Positions 33,770 to 43,508 of a DNA stretch of 64,000 nt are shown in pieces; the first letter of the stretch is position 1, and each line of letters starts with the position of its first letter. The notes beneath the pieces were generated by a model, which worked only from the letters and a program-made list of their open reading frames with translations, had not been told where the DNA came from and ran no database searches. A program made the position numbers and the translations under genes. Source of the stretch: Kineosporia babensis (lineage in GTDB: Bacteria; Actinomycetota; Actinomycetes; Actinomycetales; Kineosporiaceae); NCBI RefSeq assembly GCF_021129305.1, contig NZ_JAJOMB010000035.1, forward strand, positions 1 to 64,000, written 5' to 3'.

Positions 33770-36166
33770 GTGACGGCTGTAGATTTCGCGTTGGTCAGGG
33801 AATTGCGTGCTCAGGTGGCTCAGCGGTTGACAGGTGCTCAGAGTCAACGGGCGCGGGCCGGGCAGAGTCCGTTGAGCCGGGACGAGAATCGTCAGTTGGC
33901 GTTGTCGTTGATCGCGGATGCGGTGAGCGATCTGGTGTCCGTGCATGTGGCGCAGGGACGGGCCGCTCCGGAGGGTGCGCGTGACGGTGCGCTGGAGTGG
34001 GCTGTCGAGGCAGCGATGTTCGGGGCCGGCCCGTTGCAGCCGCTGCTGGAGGACGAGGATCTGGAGAACCTCGACCTCAACGGGTGCGACGAGGTGTGGG
34101 CGACGTACGCGTCTCGGGGGCGGGTGCAGTTGCCGCCGGTGGCTGACTCCGATGAGGAACTGGTCGACATTCTCCGGGCACTGGCCAGTTATGCCGGCCC
34201 GGTTGCGCGGCCGTGGAGCACGGTGCATCCGCAATTGGATCTGGGTCTGCCGGGCGGGGTTCGAGTCTCGGGGCTGCTGGCGGCCTCAGAACGTCCGCAG
34301 GTCTCGATCCGTCGTGACCGGCTGGGCCCGCAGGCTTTCCTGGATGTGCCTCCGCGCCGGTATCCGGATGCGATCTCGCTGGTGGAGTTGGGGACGCTGG
34401 ATCCGCAGTGCGCGGCGTTTCTGGCGGCAGCGGTGCGTGCCCGGGCGAACGTGCTCATCGTTGGGGCGACGAATGCTGGTAAGACCACGTTGTTGCGGGC
34501 GATGGCGAACGAGGTCCCGGTCACAGAACGGATCATCAGCATCGAGCAGGCCCGCGAACTGCGGCTGGGCCGGGACGCGTCACTGCACTCTGACGTCGTG
34601 GAACTGGAGACGGTGCTGGCGTCCCCTGATGGCGCCGGCGGCCTGGACGGGGCAGACCTGGTGCGCCGTTCTAAGCGGATGAATCCCGACCGGCTCATTT
34701 TCGGCGAGGTCCTGGCGGGCGCGGAGGCCCGAGCCATGCTGGAGGCGATGCTGCAGGGCGGCGACGGGTCGATGTCGACCATCCACGCCCGCCACGCCTA
34801 CGGCGCGATCGCCCGCCTGATCATCGGCCTGGGCTCGTTGAGGGAACCGATCCAGCCCGCGACGGCCGCAGCACTGATCGGGCAGGCCATCGACTTCGTG
34901 GTACACGTCCGGCGGCGCGTGGTGACGGAGGTCCTGGAGATCTCGGGGCACCAAGGCGAAACCGTTTCCCACGCGACGATCTTCGCAGCTCCCGAAATCG
35001 ACGAGACCTTCGTTGCTGAGTTTGCTGCAGGAGAAGAAGCGCCCCGGCCGGGACGGGAGGGGTCGACCGTCGCAGCAGGGGTCGCGGCGCAGTATGACCA
35101 GACGGTGCTGGCGCGCCGAGACACGCGGATCCCCTTGAAACGTGCTGCGCTGCTGGCCCGTCACGGGTACACCGACGAGATGGGGGAGCGGCTGAACGCC
35201 GACCGTTCCCGTGTGAGCCGAGGCCGTCAGGTTCCTGCTGGCAGTTCCAGTAACTCGTCCAGTAGTTCCAGCCCGCAGGCCACCGCTCGTGCTTCTCGTC
35301 CGGCTGATCCGGAACGACCGGCCTGGATGGACATCATGCCGCTCGGCCGCAGCTCGAGCGCGGGCGAGAGTGAGCCAACTGCGATGGCAGCGCAGTCGGA
35401 TGCTGCCTCCGGCGGCGCGACCGGGTTCGTCGAGGACATCCCTGGTCACCGTGACCCTGCCGGGATTCCGGAGCCCCTCCTGAACGGCTCCTGGACCGGT
35501 CAGGGTTCCGATGTCACGGGCCGGAGCCCTGACGCTTTCGCTGGTGATGCGGGCGTGCCGGAGGAGGTCGTGCGGGCCCGACTGGGTCTTCCGGCGGACG
35601 GGCGCAGCCCGGATGAACCGATCATCCACCGCCGGCGGCCCGAACCCCTGGCCCTGGACACGTTCGGGGCCCCGGGTACGGGCAAGCCGACGGTCGTGGG
35701 ACACGGCGTGGACGATGATCCGTTCGCGGATCCGCCCCGGGATGCGGGAACCTGGAGCAGCGGGCGTAACGCCGAGGGCCCGATCATTGACATGGGCGCC
35801 CGCCGTCCTGCAGCGGGTTCGGAAACGTCGGCGTCTGGGTCGAGGACGGGATGGCCTGGGCTGGAGGGTCAGGGCGAGGGAACCTCTCGGACCGGGGAGG
35901 CTGTCCACCAGCCGGCAGCGCCTTTGCACACGGTCGACTCTGGCGCTGCGCTGATGGGTCCGCATCCTGGTCGTCGTAGCCGGCGTGAGCGAGCGTCTAC
36001 CTCGGTCTACAGCCCTGACGCAGGCGCGCAGTCCGATGCCGCAGGGACTCCCGCCTCAGGCCTCGGGTTTCCGCTGACGCCCACCATCGCTGCAGACCCG
36101 ACGCCGGGCGAGGACTCACGTGAGCCTGAACGGAAGCTGAGCAGTTGGCCTCGGAGCCAGTCATGA
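33770..36166 (+). CDS. CpaF/TadA-type secretion ATPase with long C-terminal tail
   Basis: This is a hexameric type II/IV secretion ATPase of the CpaF class. The Walker A motif is GATNAGKTT (about 231-239), followed by an Asp box (ERIISIEQARELRLG), a Walker B region (PDRLIFGEVLAGAE) and a His box (STIHARHAYGAI). GTG 33770 is preferred over 33656 because of the GAGAGGCGAGCGAGG context; this gives 798 residues. The ATPase is complete by about residue 440. The remaining ~350 residues are Ser/Pro/Gly-rich and probably disordered, which is unusual for the family. It overlaps TadB by 4 bp. Confidence 0.88.
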   Translation: MTAVDFALVRELRAQVAQRLTGAQSQRARAGQSPLSRDENRQLALSLIADAVSDLVSVHVAQGRAAPEGARDGALEWAVEAAMFGAGPLQPLLEDEDLENLDLNGCDEVWATYASRGRVQLPPVADSDEELVDILRALASYAGPVARPWSTVHPQLDLGLPGGVRVSGLLAASERPQVSIRRDRLGPQAFLDVPPRRYPDAISLVELGTLDPQCAAFLAAAVRARANVLIVGATNAGKTTLLRAMANEVPVTERIISIEQARELRLGRDASLHSDVVELETVLASPDGAGGLDGADLVRRSKRMNPDRLIFGEVLAGAEARAMLEAMLQGGDGSMSTIHARHAYGAIARLIIGLGSLREPIQPATAAALIGQAIDFVVHVRRRVVTEVLEISGHQGETVSHATIFAAPEIDETFVAEFAAGEEAPRPGREGSTVAAGVAAQYDQTVLARRDTRIPLKRAALLARHGYTDEMGERLNADRSRVSRGRQVPAGSSSNSSSSSSPQATARASRPADPERPAWMDIMPLGRSSSAGESEPTAMAAQSDAASGGATGFVEDIPGHRDPAGIPEPLLNGSWTGQGSDVTGRSPDAFAGDAGVPEEVVRARLGLPADGRSPDEPIIHRRRPEPLALDTFGAPGTGKPTVVGHGVDDDPFADPPRDAGTWSSGRNAEGPIIDMGARRPAAGSETSASGSRTGWPGLEGQGEGTSRTGEAVHQPAAPLHTVDSGAALMGPHPGRRSRRERASTSVYSPDAGAQSDAAGTPASGLGFPLTPTIAADPTPGEDSREPERKLSSWPRSQS

Positions 36167-37209
36167 CGTTCGAGCCCTACACGCTCCTGACCAGCGCTCT
36201 CTTAGCCTTTTCGCTGGTCGCGGTCGTGAACCTTCTGGTGAACGAGTTGCGGGGTCACCTCGCCCCGGCTTCCTCTGAGCAGCAACGTGATCTCGCGGGA
36301 AGAACTGGTTTCAGGGAACCGGGAGTTGGCCGGGCCTGGGTTCCGCTGGTGGTGCGGATAGTGGCGGCTGTTGCGGTTGCAGCTCTGGTGGGTTGGTTCA
36401 CCGGGTGGCCGGTCGCGGCATTGGCGTGTGCGGTCGCGGTGATGGCGTGGCCGGTGCTCGGAGGAGGACGCCGCGGCGAACGCCACGACATCGAGGTGCT
36501 GGAGGCCATTGTCGTGTGGACCCAGGGCCTGCGGGACACGGTGGCCGGGGGAGCGAGCCTGGAACAGGCCATAGGAGTCAGCGTTGAAGGGGCTCCTGAG
36601 GTTCTGCGTCCCAGCCTGCAGGAGGTCCGCAGTCGCATGCTGGTGCGCCAGACCTTGGATCACGCTCTACGTCCGCTGCAGGCTGTCCCCGGTGCCGACT
36701 TCGTGGTGGCCGCGTTGATCCTGGCGGCTCGCCGCCGTGGTGACCGATTGCCGGATGTGCTGTCCGGGATCGTGACCACCAGCGCCCACGAAGTGGCACA
36801 GCGGCGGCAGATTCTGGCTGCCCGGGCCGGAATTCACCGCAGTGTGCAGATCATCATCGGGGTCACGGTGGCGATCCTGGTCTGGATGGCGACCGTCGGT
36901 GCCGCCTACATGGCCCCCTACGACAGTTGGTCCGGGCAGGGCGTTCTGGCAATCGTCATGGCGGTCCTGGCCGCTGGCTTCATCTGGCTGATACGTCTGG
37001 ACACCACCAGCACCATCGCCGGGTTTTTGGCCGACAAGCGCCTCAGCGCCCGTGAGCATCAAATTGTCATGACGCTTGCCCGGCGCCCCGTCCAGCCGGT
37101 CCGCTCGGTTCCCCTGGCCCGGAACACCGGGAAGGGGACAACAGGTCCAGCTGGTCATGGTGTCGCTGGTGCAGGGGCCGACGAGAATGGGAGGACACAT
37201 CCGTGGTGA
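36163..37209 (+). CDS. TadB-like inner membrane protein (T2SSF)
   Basis: This 348-residue type II secretion F-domain protein has N-terminal TM helices (LLTSALLAFSLVAVVNLLVN, VRIVAAVAVAALVGWFTG), a cytoplasmic region typical of T2SSF (LEAIVVWTQGLRDTVAGGA) and C-terminal TM helices (IIIGVTVAILVWMATVGA, IVMAVLAAGFIWLI). ATG 36163 overlaps the CpaF stop. It would form the membrane platform driven by CpaF. Confidence 0.85.
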   Translation: MTFEPYTLLTSALLAFSLVAVVNLLVNELRGHLAPASSEQQRDLAGRTGFREPGVGRAWVPLVVRIVAAVAVAALVGWFTGWPVAALACAVAVMAWPVLGGGRRGERHDIEVLEAIVVWTQGLRDTVAGGASLEQAIGVSVEGAPEVLRPSLQEVRSRMLVRQTLDHALRPLQAVPGADFVVAALILAARRRGDRLPDVLSGIVTTSAHEVAQRRQILAARAGIHRSVQIIIGVTVAILVWMATVGAAYMAPYDSWSGQGVLAIVMAVLAAGFIWLIRLDTTSTIAGFLADKRLSAREHQIVMTLARRPVQPVRSVPLARNTGKGTTGPAGHGVAGAGADENGRTHPW

Positions 37210-38180
37210 TCACCGTTGCCGTGTCCATCGCCGCGGGCCTGGCGGTGGTGGCCCTGGCGAATGCGCTCTGGCCTCCTCTCCAGGCGGACAACAGCTCAGC
37301 CGTGAGCGCTGGTTCGGCCGGACACGAGGGTTCCTCGACTCGCGAGGACCCGGATACCGGGGCAGATGGGAGAACAGATCCTGGCCCGATAGTGGATGCG
37401 AATCATCGCTTGCTGGCCGTCGTTTTCGGTGCGGCTGCTGCGTCCGGTCTTCACTATCCACGTGGTTTGGGCGCGTGGGCGGCGCGACACGGCGTCGGTA
37501 TCCGGGTTTCGGCGCAGGATCTGGCGATCAGCGGGTTCGACCACGACAACGTCCTGACTGCCAAGATCCTCACCACGTGCGCCAGCAGCCTGACCGCTTC
37601 AGGCGGCGGGATCGTTCTCAATCGTGTCTGGGGTTTGGCACTTCCCGGCGTTGGGGTGGTAGCGCTGGCCCTGTTGTTCGGGGCAGCCACCTATTTTCTG
37701 CCGGATGCGTTCGTGCGACGTCAGGCCCGGGCTCGCCGGCGGGAGTTCGAGCGAGCGCTTCCGGTGTGGTGTGATCTGGTTGCCTTGGAGATGGCTGGAA
37801 CGGCCGCCCCGCAGGAGGCTTTGGTGACGGCGGCCGAGGCTGGCACCACGTGGCCGATGCAGGTCGTGCGGGACACGCTCTATCGGGCTGTCACCGCTCG
37901 TGAGCCGCATTGGCCGGCCCTTTCGGCCCTTGGTGAGCGCATCGGCGTGGATGATCTGGCCCAGCTCGGGCGCCTGTCGCAGTTGGTCAGCCATGAAGGA
38001 GCTCAGGTCCGGGACACCCTCATCGAGCGGGCTGAGGGAATGCGTCGCCGTTTTCTGGCCGCGTCGCTGGGACAGGCGGGGCAGCGGGATGAATCCATGC
38101 GCCTGGCTGTCCTGGTCATCGCAGCCGGGGTCATTCTGCTGCTTCTGTACCCGGGCGTCATCGCCGTGACCCAGTTGTGA
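37206..38180 (+). CDS. TadC-like inner membrane protein (T2SSF)
   Basis: This ~325-residue second T2SSF protein has TM helices at the N-terminus (VAVSIAAGLAVVALANALW), the middle (GVVALALLFGAATYFLPDAF) and the C-terminus (LAVLVIAAGVILLLLYPGVIAV). The block CDLVALEMAGTAAPQEALVTA is characteristic. The start is GTG 37203 or 37206; the latter overlaps the TadB stop. TadB plus TadC is the usual platform pair. Confidence 0.83.
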   Translation: MITVAVSIAAGLAVVALANALWPPLQADNSSAVSAGSAGHEGSSTREDPDTGADGRTDPGPIVDANHRLLAVVFGAAAASGLHYPRGLGAWAARHGVGIRVSAQDLAISGFDHDNVLTAKILTTCASSLTASGGGIVLNRVWGLALPGVGVVALALLFGAATYFLPDAFVRRQARARRREFERALPVWCDLVALEMAGTAAPQEALVTAAEAGTTWPMQVVRDTLYRAVTAREPHWPALSALGERIGVDDLAQLGRLSQLVSHEGAQVRDTLIERAEGMRRRFLAASLGQAGQRDESMRLAVLVIAAGVILLLLYPGVIAVTQL

Positions 38181-38692
38181 ACGCCATGACGACCGCGAGA
38201 ACCTTTCGGGGACAGCGCTACCCGGAAGGAACGGCTCAACGCGCGGCGCGAGACGCGACGCGCGCTCGAGCAGAGGACATCGAAATCCCATCGGGCGCGG
38301 GCCTAGTGCGGCCCACTGGTGATGCCGGGGCGAGCACGGTGGAGCTGCTGGTCTGGTTTCCTGGACTGCTGTTGATCGTGGTGCTCGTCCTGCAGGTTTT
38401 TGAGTACACGTGGGCCAAGGAAGCCGCCCAGGGCGCGGCCCGGTACGGGGCTCATCACGCCGCTTTGTACGGCGCTGGTGACGCCGATGGGATCCGGGAG
38501 GCGAACGCCTACCTGGCCGAGGTCGCGGGCCCTCTGATCGAAGACCCGAGCGTCGCGGTCGTTCGCACCCAGGAAAGCGTGAGCGTCACGATCACCGCCA
38601 GGCCCCGACAGATCCCACTACCAGCGTTGACCCTGAAGACGTTCACCGTGCAGGCGCACGGGCCGATCGAGCAGTTCGCGGCCGGCCGATGA
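38177..38692 (+). CDS. TadE-like pilus assembly protein
   Basis: This 171-residue protein has a basic N-terminus, then the TadE-type block GASTVELLVWFPGLLLIVVLV with the conserved Glu next to the hydrophobic helix, and an extracytoplasmic C-terminal half. TadE/TadG proteins are pseudopilin-like parts of Tad systems. It overlaps both neighbours by 4 bp. Confidence 0.82.
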   Translation: MNAMTTARTFRGQRYPEGTAQRAARDATRARAEDIEIPSGAGLVRPTGDAGASTVELLVWFPGLLLIVVLVLQVFEYTWAKEAAQGAARYGAHHAALYGAGDADGIREANAYLAEVAGPLIEDPSVAVVRTQESVSVTITARPRQIPLPALTLKTFTVQAHGPIEQFAAGR

Positions 38693-39141
38693 ACCGCCCC
38701 CACGCGAGCCGCCGAACAAGGCCTGGTGTATTCGCCGAGCAGGGATCCCTGAGCGTGGAGATGGTCATCTTGGCGGCGGTCGCCGTGACCGCCCTGTGCC
38801 TGGGCATCGGCGCCGGGACGCTCGTGCTGGCCAACGGACGCATCGACGCTGCCGCCGCCGCGGCAGCCCGTGCCGCGAGCCTGCAGTACAGCCCTCGCCA
38901 GGCGGCTTCTGCGGCCCGCGACACCGCAGAACAGGTCCTTACCGACAGCGGCACCACCTGCCGTCCTGACGTCAAGGTCGACACCGGACGGTTCGGTCCT
39001 GGCGGGCAGGTCGACGTCCACGTCTCGTGCCGGGTCAACCTGGCCCCGGTCAGCATCGCCGGGTTCCCGAGCCACCGCGACGTGGACGCCAGCGCCAGTG
39101 CGCCGCTGGAGCGACGCCGCTTGTACCAGGACCGCTCATGA
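38689..39141 (+). CDS. TadE/TadF-like protein
   Basis: This 150-residue protein has the same plan as its neighbour: after a short basic N-terminus, GSLSVEMVILAAVAVTALCL with the conserved Glu at the helix start. The rest has one cysteine pair and a strand-rich C-terminus. It overlaps the upstream and downstream genes by 4 bp. Confidence 0.8.
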   Translation: MNRPHASRRTRPGVFAEQGSLSVEMVILAAVAVTALCLGIGAGTLVLANGRIDAAAAAAARAASLQYSPRQAASAARDTAEQVLTDSGTTCRPDVKVDTGRFGPGGQVDVHVSCRVNLAPVSIAGFPSHRDVDASASAPLERRRLYQDRS

Positions 39142-39716
39142 CGCCTATCTGCCGACCTCAGAACCGGGCGCGGACACAGACCGCTCACCGTGCTCGAGGA
39201 GACGACGAAAACTGTTTCTGCAGGTTGTGTTCTGACTCCCAGAAGGATGCAGGCCAGGCGAGCATCTTCATCATCTCCCTGGTGGCCCTGGCATTCCTGC
39301 TGACCGCGTTCTTCGTCGACATCAGCCGTTCCCTCCAAGCACACGGCGACTCACTGGAAGTCGCCTCCCAAGCGGCCCGGGCGGCCGCCGACCAGGTCAC
39401 CCAGGAATCCCTGCGGTCCGGCGACCCGGCCCAGGTGCGCATCGACCCGGCCGCCGCCCGCACCGCTGGTCAGGACTGGCTCACCCAGGCCGGCGCCACC
39501 GGCCAGGTCGACGTCGAGGCCGGAAACACCGTCGTCACCGTGACCGCCCGCGTTCCCTGCCGAGCCACCCTGCTGGCTGTGCTCGGCTACGGTGACCTGT
39601 CCCGGCCCGCCACCGCCAGCGCGACGCTGCTGTACGGCACCCCCGGCAGCGACGGCCAACCCATCGCAACCGGCGCCCTGCCGCGTGCCTCCGCGCCCGC
39701 AGGAGCCCGCTCGTGA
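39138..39716 (+). CDS. TadG-like protein
   Basis: This 192-residue protein has a TadG-type N-terminal segment (DAGQASIFIISLVALAFLLT) followed by a coiled region rich in Ala (EVASQAARAAADQVTQESL) and a strand-rich tail. ATG 39138 overlaps the previous stop. It is the third pseudopilin-like gene of the operon. No classical Flp major pilin is seen. Confidence 0.78.
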   Translation: MTPICRPQNRARTQTAHRARGDDENCFCRLCSDSQKDAGQASIFIISLVALAFLLTAFFVDISRSLQAHGDSLEVASQAARAAADQVTQESLRSGDPAQVRIDPAAARTAGQDWLTQAGATGQVDVEAGNTVVTVTARVPCRATLLAVLGYGDLSRPATASATLLYGTPGSDGQPIATGALPRASAPAGARS

Positions 39717-42310
39717 GGGCGCTGAGGCTGTACCTCCGAGCGCTGGGCGCGGCCGCCATCCTGGCCGCGGTGCTGTTCGGCCTGCCCATCGTGCTGTGGG
39801 CTGCCATCGGCAATCCACTGCCGGACTGGGATGCCCTGCAGGTCGGTGACTTCTCCGACGACGTGCTCCTGCACATGCTGGCCACCCTCCTCTGGCTGGC
39901 CTGGGCCTCATTCGTCCTGACCGTCACCGTCGAGGCCCGCGCACAGAGCCTGGAACGCCCGGCACCCACCCTGCCGGTCCTGCCCGGCCAGCAGAACATC
40001 ACCCGGTCCCTGATCACCGCTCTGGTCCTGGCCGCTCCCGCCCTGGCCGTCAGCGCCAGCGGCGTCCACCAGGCCGGAACAGCCCCCGACACCATCGACC
40101 CAGCACACCCCGGCACCACGACCGGGCAAACCCTGAACCTGGCCTCGACCGCCGAGGAAGCACCCCGCACCGCACCCATCAGCCAGCACACCCCGGTGCC
40201 CGACAGCGCTCCTGCGCACACGCCTGAAGGACAACCCCTCGAACCGGCCGGCTCGTCCTCGGCCCAGACGTATCTGCTCGGGACGGCCTCCGGCATCGGC
40301 GTCAGCCTGGCGGCAGCAGGCCTCCATGCCGTCGTCGTGCGACGCCGACGCCATCAAAACGCGGGCCGCCACTTCGGCCACCTACCCGAGCAACCCTCAC
40401 CCGAAGCCGTCCGCGTGGAACGTCACCTGGTGACCAGCGCCTCGCTCGCTCAAGCACTGCGGGAGCGTCTTCACACCGCTCTGCAGCACCTCGCTGCCGC
40501 CCTCGAAGCTGAAGGCCGGCATCCCGTCCGGTTCCTTGCCGCCCGCCTCGACGCCGAGCGAACTGAACTCGTCCCCCAACACACTCCGTCCGCGCCCCCG
40601 CCTCCACCGTGGGACCTCGACCAGGCCAGCGGACACTGGATCCTCAAAGACGGCGCTGTCCTCGACGCACACATCCATCGTGCGGTCTCGAGCGCACCGG
40701 ACGATGCACCCCACCGGTGGGCCTGGATCGGCTCCAGCACGCTCACCCCCGAACAGCAGCGCTCCACCGCACCGGACGAGGGTGACGTGTGGCTGCTCAA
40801 CCTCACAGCGGCCCGCAGCATCCGCATCTTCGGTGACCCCGACCACACTGCCGACCTGACCCGCGCCATCCTGCTGTCCCAGACACCAAGTTCCCGCCCA
40901 CCAGCCTCACCAGAACCGGCCCACCGGGTGCAGGTCCATAGCGACGCTCACGATCTGGCTGAACTGGCCCACCTCGTGGGAACCGAACCAATCCCCGCCG
41001 ACGTCCAACTCGGTCCTACCGACATCGACCTGCTGCTCGTCGTCGATGAACGCGGCCACCACGATACGAGGCTTCGCACCGACGATGGATCCGCATCCGG
41101 CCGCTCCACCATCGTGTTGACCGACGACCTGAGCGCCATCCACAGCGACAACGTGCGCCTGGTCATCGATACGACCGGACGATTACACCTGAGCTTCGCC
41201 GAGCAACCCATTACAGCGGCTCTGCTCACCCGCAGCGACATCAACTGGATCAGCCCTCTGCTGATGGCCGTCCGCAACACCACACAACGACCAGCGCCCT
41301 GGGCCGCCGGCGCCACAGCCACCAACGACAGTCCGCACGCCCAATCCGGTACCACGTCAACAGGTTCCCTCCCAAGTCCGTACAACCTGGACCCGAGCCC
41401 GGCGGACGATGAACCAACTGGGGCACAGCCCCGCCGACCTGAAGAGCCAGCAACACCACCCGCCAGCCACCCGGACGACGCGACCCTCGATGCGGACCTC
41501 CAGGACTGGTACGCCGAGAACACCGCCCGTCCCCGCCTTCGACTCCTCGGCCCTCTCGACGTCCGATCCACCGGAACGCCCCGCCCGGGAGACCGCATCC
41601 CCTGGCAGACCGAGATCGTCGTCCTTCTCTACGCGCACCCCCAGGGGTTGACCCACGACCAGTTCACCGAGTGCATGTGGCCCCACGACTCCGGCCGAAA
41701 AGCCGCCTCAGCCATGCCCCGACAAGCCATCGGTCGAGTCCGCCACTGGCTCGGAACCGACCCCGGCACCGGGGAGGACTACCTACCCAAACTCCCCACC
41801 CGAGACGTCGATGCCCGCTACCGCATCCATCATCTCCTCACCGACGCCGACCTGGCCCGTCGTCTCTACCAGCGAGCCACCAGCACGCCGGAACCCAGCA
41901 TCCGAGACCTGCAAGCAGCCCTTGACCTGATCACCGGTCCCGTCCTCGACGGGCGCAGGCCCACGGGATACCTCTGGCTGCTTGACACCCTCCTGGAGAC
42001 CGAGCTAACCGCCCTGGCCGCCGACATTGCTCACGCCCTGGCCAGTCACTGGCTGTCCCATGGAGAACCGGACCGGGCCATGAGCTCGTCGAAAGTTGCT
42101 GTAGAAGCTGGAAGTGGCGACGACATGACCTATCTGGACCTGATCGCGGCAGCCGACGCATCAGGCCGGACGAGCCAGGCTGATTACTGGTTGCGGCAAC
42201 TGCTGCAAGTCCACGACGCCACGACGCCGCGAGCGTTGCCGCCGCAGACAGCCAAGCGTCTGGCGGTGCTTCGCCCAGAGCTGCGAGCTACCAGAGGGAG
42301 GTCACGATAG
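39713..42310 (+). CDS. Multi-pass membrane protein with C-terminal BTAD domain
   Basis: This 865-residue protein has TM helices near residues 13-33, 50-75, 100-118 and 187-210, then a long Pro/Ala-rich linker and middle region. The C-terminus (about 605-850) is winged-helix plus BTAD-like (RLRLLGPLDVRSTG ... PQGLTHDQFTECMWPHDS). This is the same plan as the 961-residue protein at 8719, but without LysM segments. It overlaps the TadG-like gene by 4 bp and ends the operon. A membrane-anchored regulator or scaffold is inferred. Confidence 0.78.
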   Translation: MRALRLYLRALGAAAILAAVLFGLPIVLWAAIGNPLPDWDALQVGDFSDDVLLHMLATLLWLAWASFVLTVTVEARAQSLERPAPTLPVLPGQQNITRSLITALVLAAPALAVSASGVHQAGTAPDTIDPAHPGTTTGQTLNLASTAEEAPRTAPISQHTPVPDSAPAHTPEGQPLEPAGSSSAQTYLLGTASGIGVSLAAAGLHAVVVRRRRHQNAGRHFGHLPEQPSPEAVRVERHLVTSASLAQALRERLHTALQHLAAALEAEGRHPVRFLAARLDAERTELVPQHTPSAPPPPPWDLDQASGHWILKDGAVLDAHIHRAVSSAPDDAPHRWAWIGSSTLTPEQQRSTAPDEGDVWLLNLTAARSIRIFGDPDHTADLTRAILLSQTPSSRPPASPEPAHRVQVHSDAHDLAELAHLVGTEPIPADVQLGPTDIDLLLVVDERGHHDTRLRTDDGSASGRSTIVLTDDLSAIHSDNVRLVIDTTGRLHLSFAEQPITAALLTRSDINWISPLLMAVRNTTQRPAPWAAGATATNDSPHAQSGTTSTGSLPSPYNLDPSPADDEPTGAQPRRPEEPATPPASHPDDATLDADLQDWYAENTARPRLRLLGPLDVRSTGTPRPGDRIPWQTEIVVLLYAHPQGLTHDQFTECMWPHDSGRKAASAMPRQAIGRVRHWLGTDPGTGEDYLPKLPTRDVDARYRIHHLLTDADLARRLYQRATSTPEPSIRDLQAALDLITGPVLDGRRPTGYLWLLDTLLETELTALAADIAHALASHWLSHGEPDRAMSSSKVAVEAGSGDDMTYLDLIAAADASGRTSQADYWLRQLLQVHDATTPRALPPQTAKRLAVLRPELRATRGRSR

Positions 42311-42334
42311 GGATTACAGGACCTTTTAATGAGT

Positions 42335-42368
42335 AGCAGTTCTCGTGCTTCTCCTGCCGAGAACTGCT
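42335..42368 (+). terminator. Terminator of the Tad-like operon
   Basis: A perfect 11-bp stem (AGCAGTTCTCG / CGAGAACTGCT) with a 12-base loop starts 25 bp after the BTAD gene stop and is followed by TCTGTT. Confidence 0.75.
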
Positions 42369-42570
42369 TCTGTTAGTGATGGGTCGTTGGCTCCTGCCTA
42401 GATCCTGTTCATTGAGAAAATGATTCGGCATTTTTCCAGATCTGGACCGGTCGGGCTCTCTATCCCCAAGCAGGAGTGCCTTGGGGAAACTTACACGCTC
42501 TGCACGTTCTCCGGAGGCGCTGACACCGCGAGCTATCTAGGAACGTGTACACGAGGAGGATTGGTTAGCG

Positions 42571-43395
42571 ATGGTCTGGTTCCTGGTGGACGACGGACTC
42601 GGAGAACACCCCAAGGTCCTTGCAATACCCAGAGGTATCCGCGTCAGCGCGATAGGCGTATGGACGATGGCTGGCGTCTGGTCCAGCGGGCAGCTTACCG
42701 ACGGCCGCATCTCCTCCGCCTTGGTCATCGAAAAAGGAGGCCGCAGTAGCCAGATTTCCGCCCTCATTGCTGCTGGCATGTGGCACGACACCGACTCACC
42801 ATGTCCACACAGCAGCAACCACTGCCCAGGAACCCCGGCACCAGGCGAACTGGTGTTCCACGACTGGTTCGATTGGCAGCGCTCGCGAGAACGAATTCTG
42901 CACGACCGTGAGCGGAAGGCGTCAGCCGGCCGTGCCGGCGGCAGAGCATCCGGGGCCAGCCGTCGTGAAGGCTCCCGAAGCAGCCGCGAAGCACATGCTT
43001 CGTCGTTGGTTGAACCCCTAGTCCATCACCCAGACCCTAACCCACAATTGATTGACTTGGTCTGTCGTCGTCTGTTTGGTAACGCGAGACACGATGTGGA
43101 CGTCAGTGAACAGGCAGCGCTGTGGAAGGCTGCGGCCGGACAGGCCGACCTAGGGACGGAATTGCGCAACTTCCTGATCCGCAACGCCGACACAGTCCTA
43201 AATGACCCGCCCGCAGCGCTTTTGGGCTGGCTGTCGCGAGCGGCGGAGCGAGCCGCTACCGCAACGCCGAAACCAATCCTGGGATGCGCTCTCTGCACGG
43301 TCGGATGGCTGCCCGACGATCCTGAAACCGGGATGCCGAGGCCATGCCCGACGTGCAAACCACACCGATACGCCGACCGTGCAGGAACGCTGTAA
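42571..43395 (+). CDS. Replication-initiator-like or mobile-element protein
   Basis: This 274-residue protein starts MVWFLVDDGLGEHPKV and contains a winged-helix-like N-terminal half (SAIGVWTMAGVWSSGQLTDGRI). The C-terminal half has a possible zinc site (CALCTVGW ... CPTCKPH). N-termini of this kind are found in proteins annotated on actinobacterial plasmids and prophages as replication or DNA-binding proteins. A RBS-like GAGGA is upstream. The call is uncertain. Confidence 0.55.
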   Translation: MVWFLVDDGLGEHPKVLAIPRGIRVSAIGVWTMAGVWSSGQLTDGRISSALVIEKGGRSSQISALIAAGMWHDTDSPCPHSSNHCPGTPAPGELVFHDWFDWQRSRERILHDRERKASAGRAGGRASGASRREGSRSSREAHASSLVEPLVHHPDPNPQLIDLVCRRLFGNARHDVDVSEQAALWKAAAGQADLGTELRNFLIRNADTVLNDPPAALLGWLSRAAERAATATPKPILGCALCTVGWLPDDPETGMPRPCPTCKPHRYADRAGTL

Positions 43396-43508
43396 TCGTC
43401 GTCGAACATCGGATCGTCCGGCCGGGGCCAGAGGCCAGAAGTCTAGCCAGCACGTAGAGGCTCGCTGCACACAGAAGCGCGTAGGGGAGTTACCCCAGAT
43501 CAGCAGCG

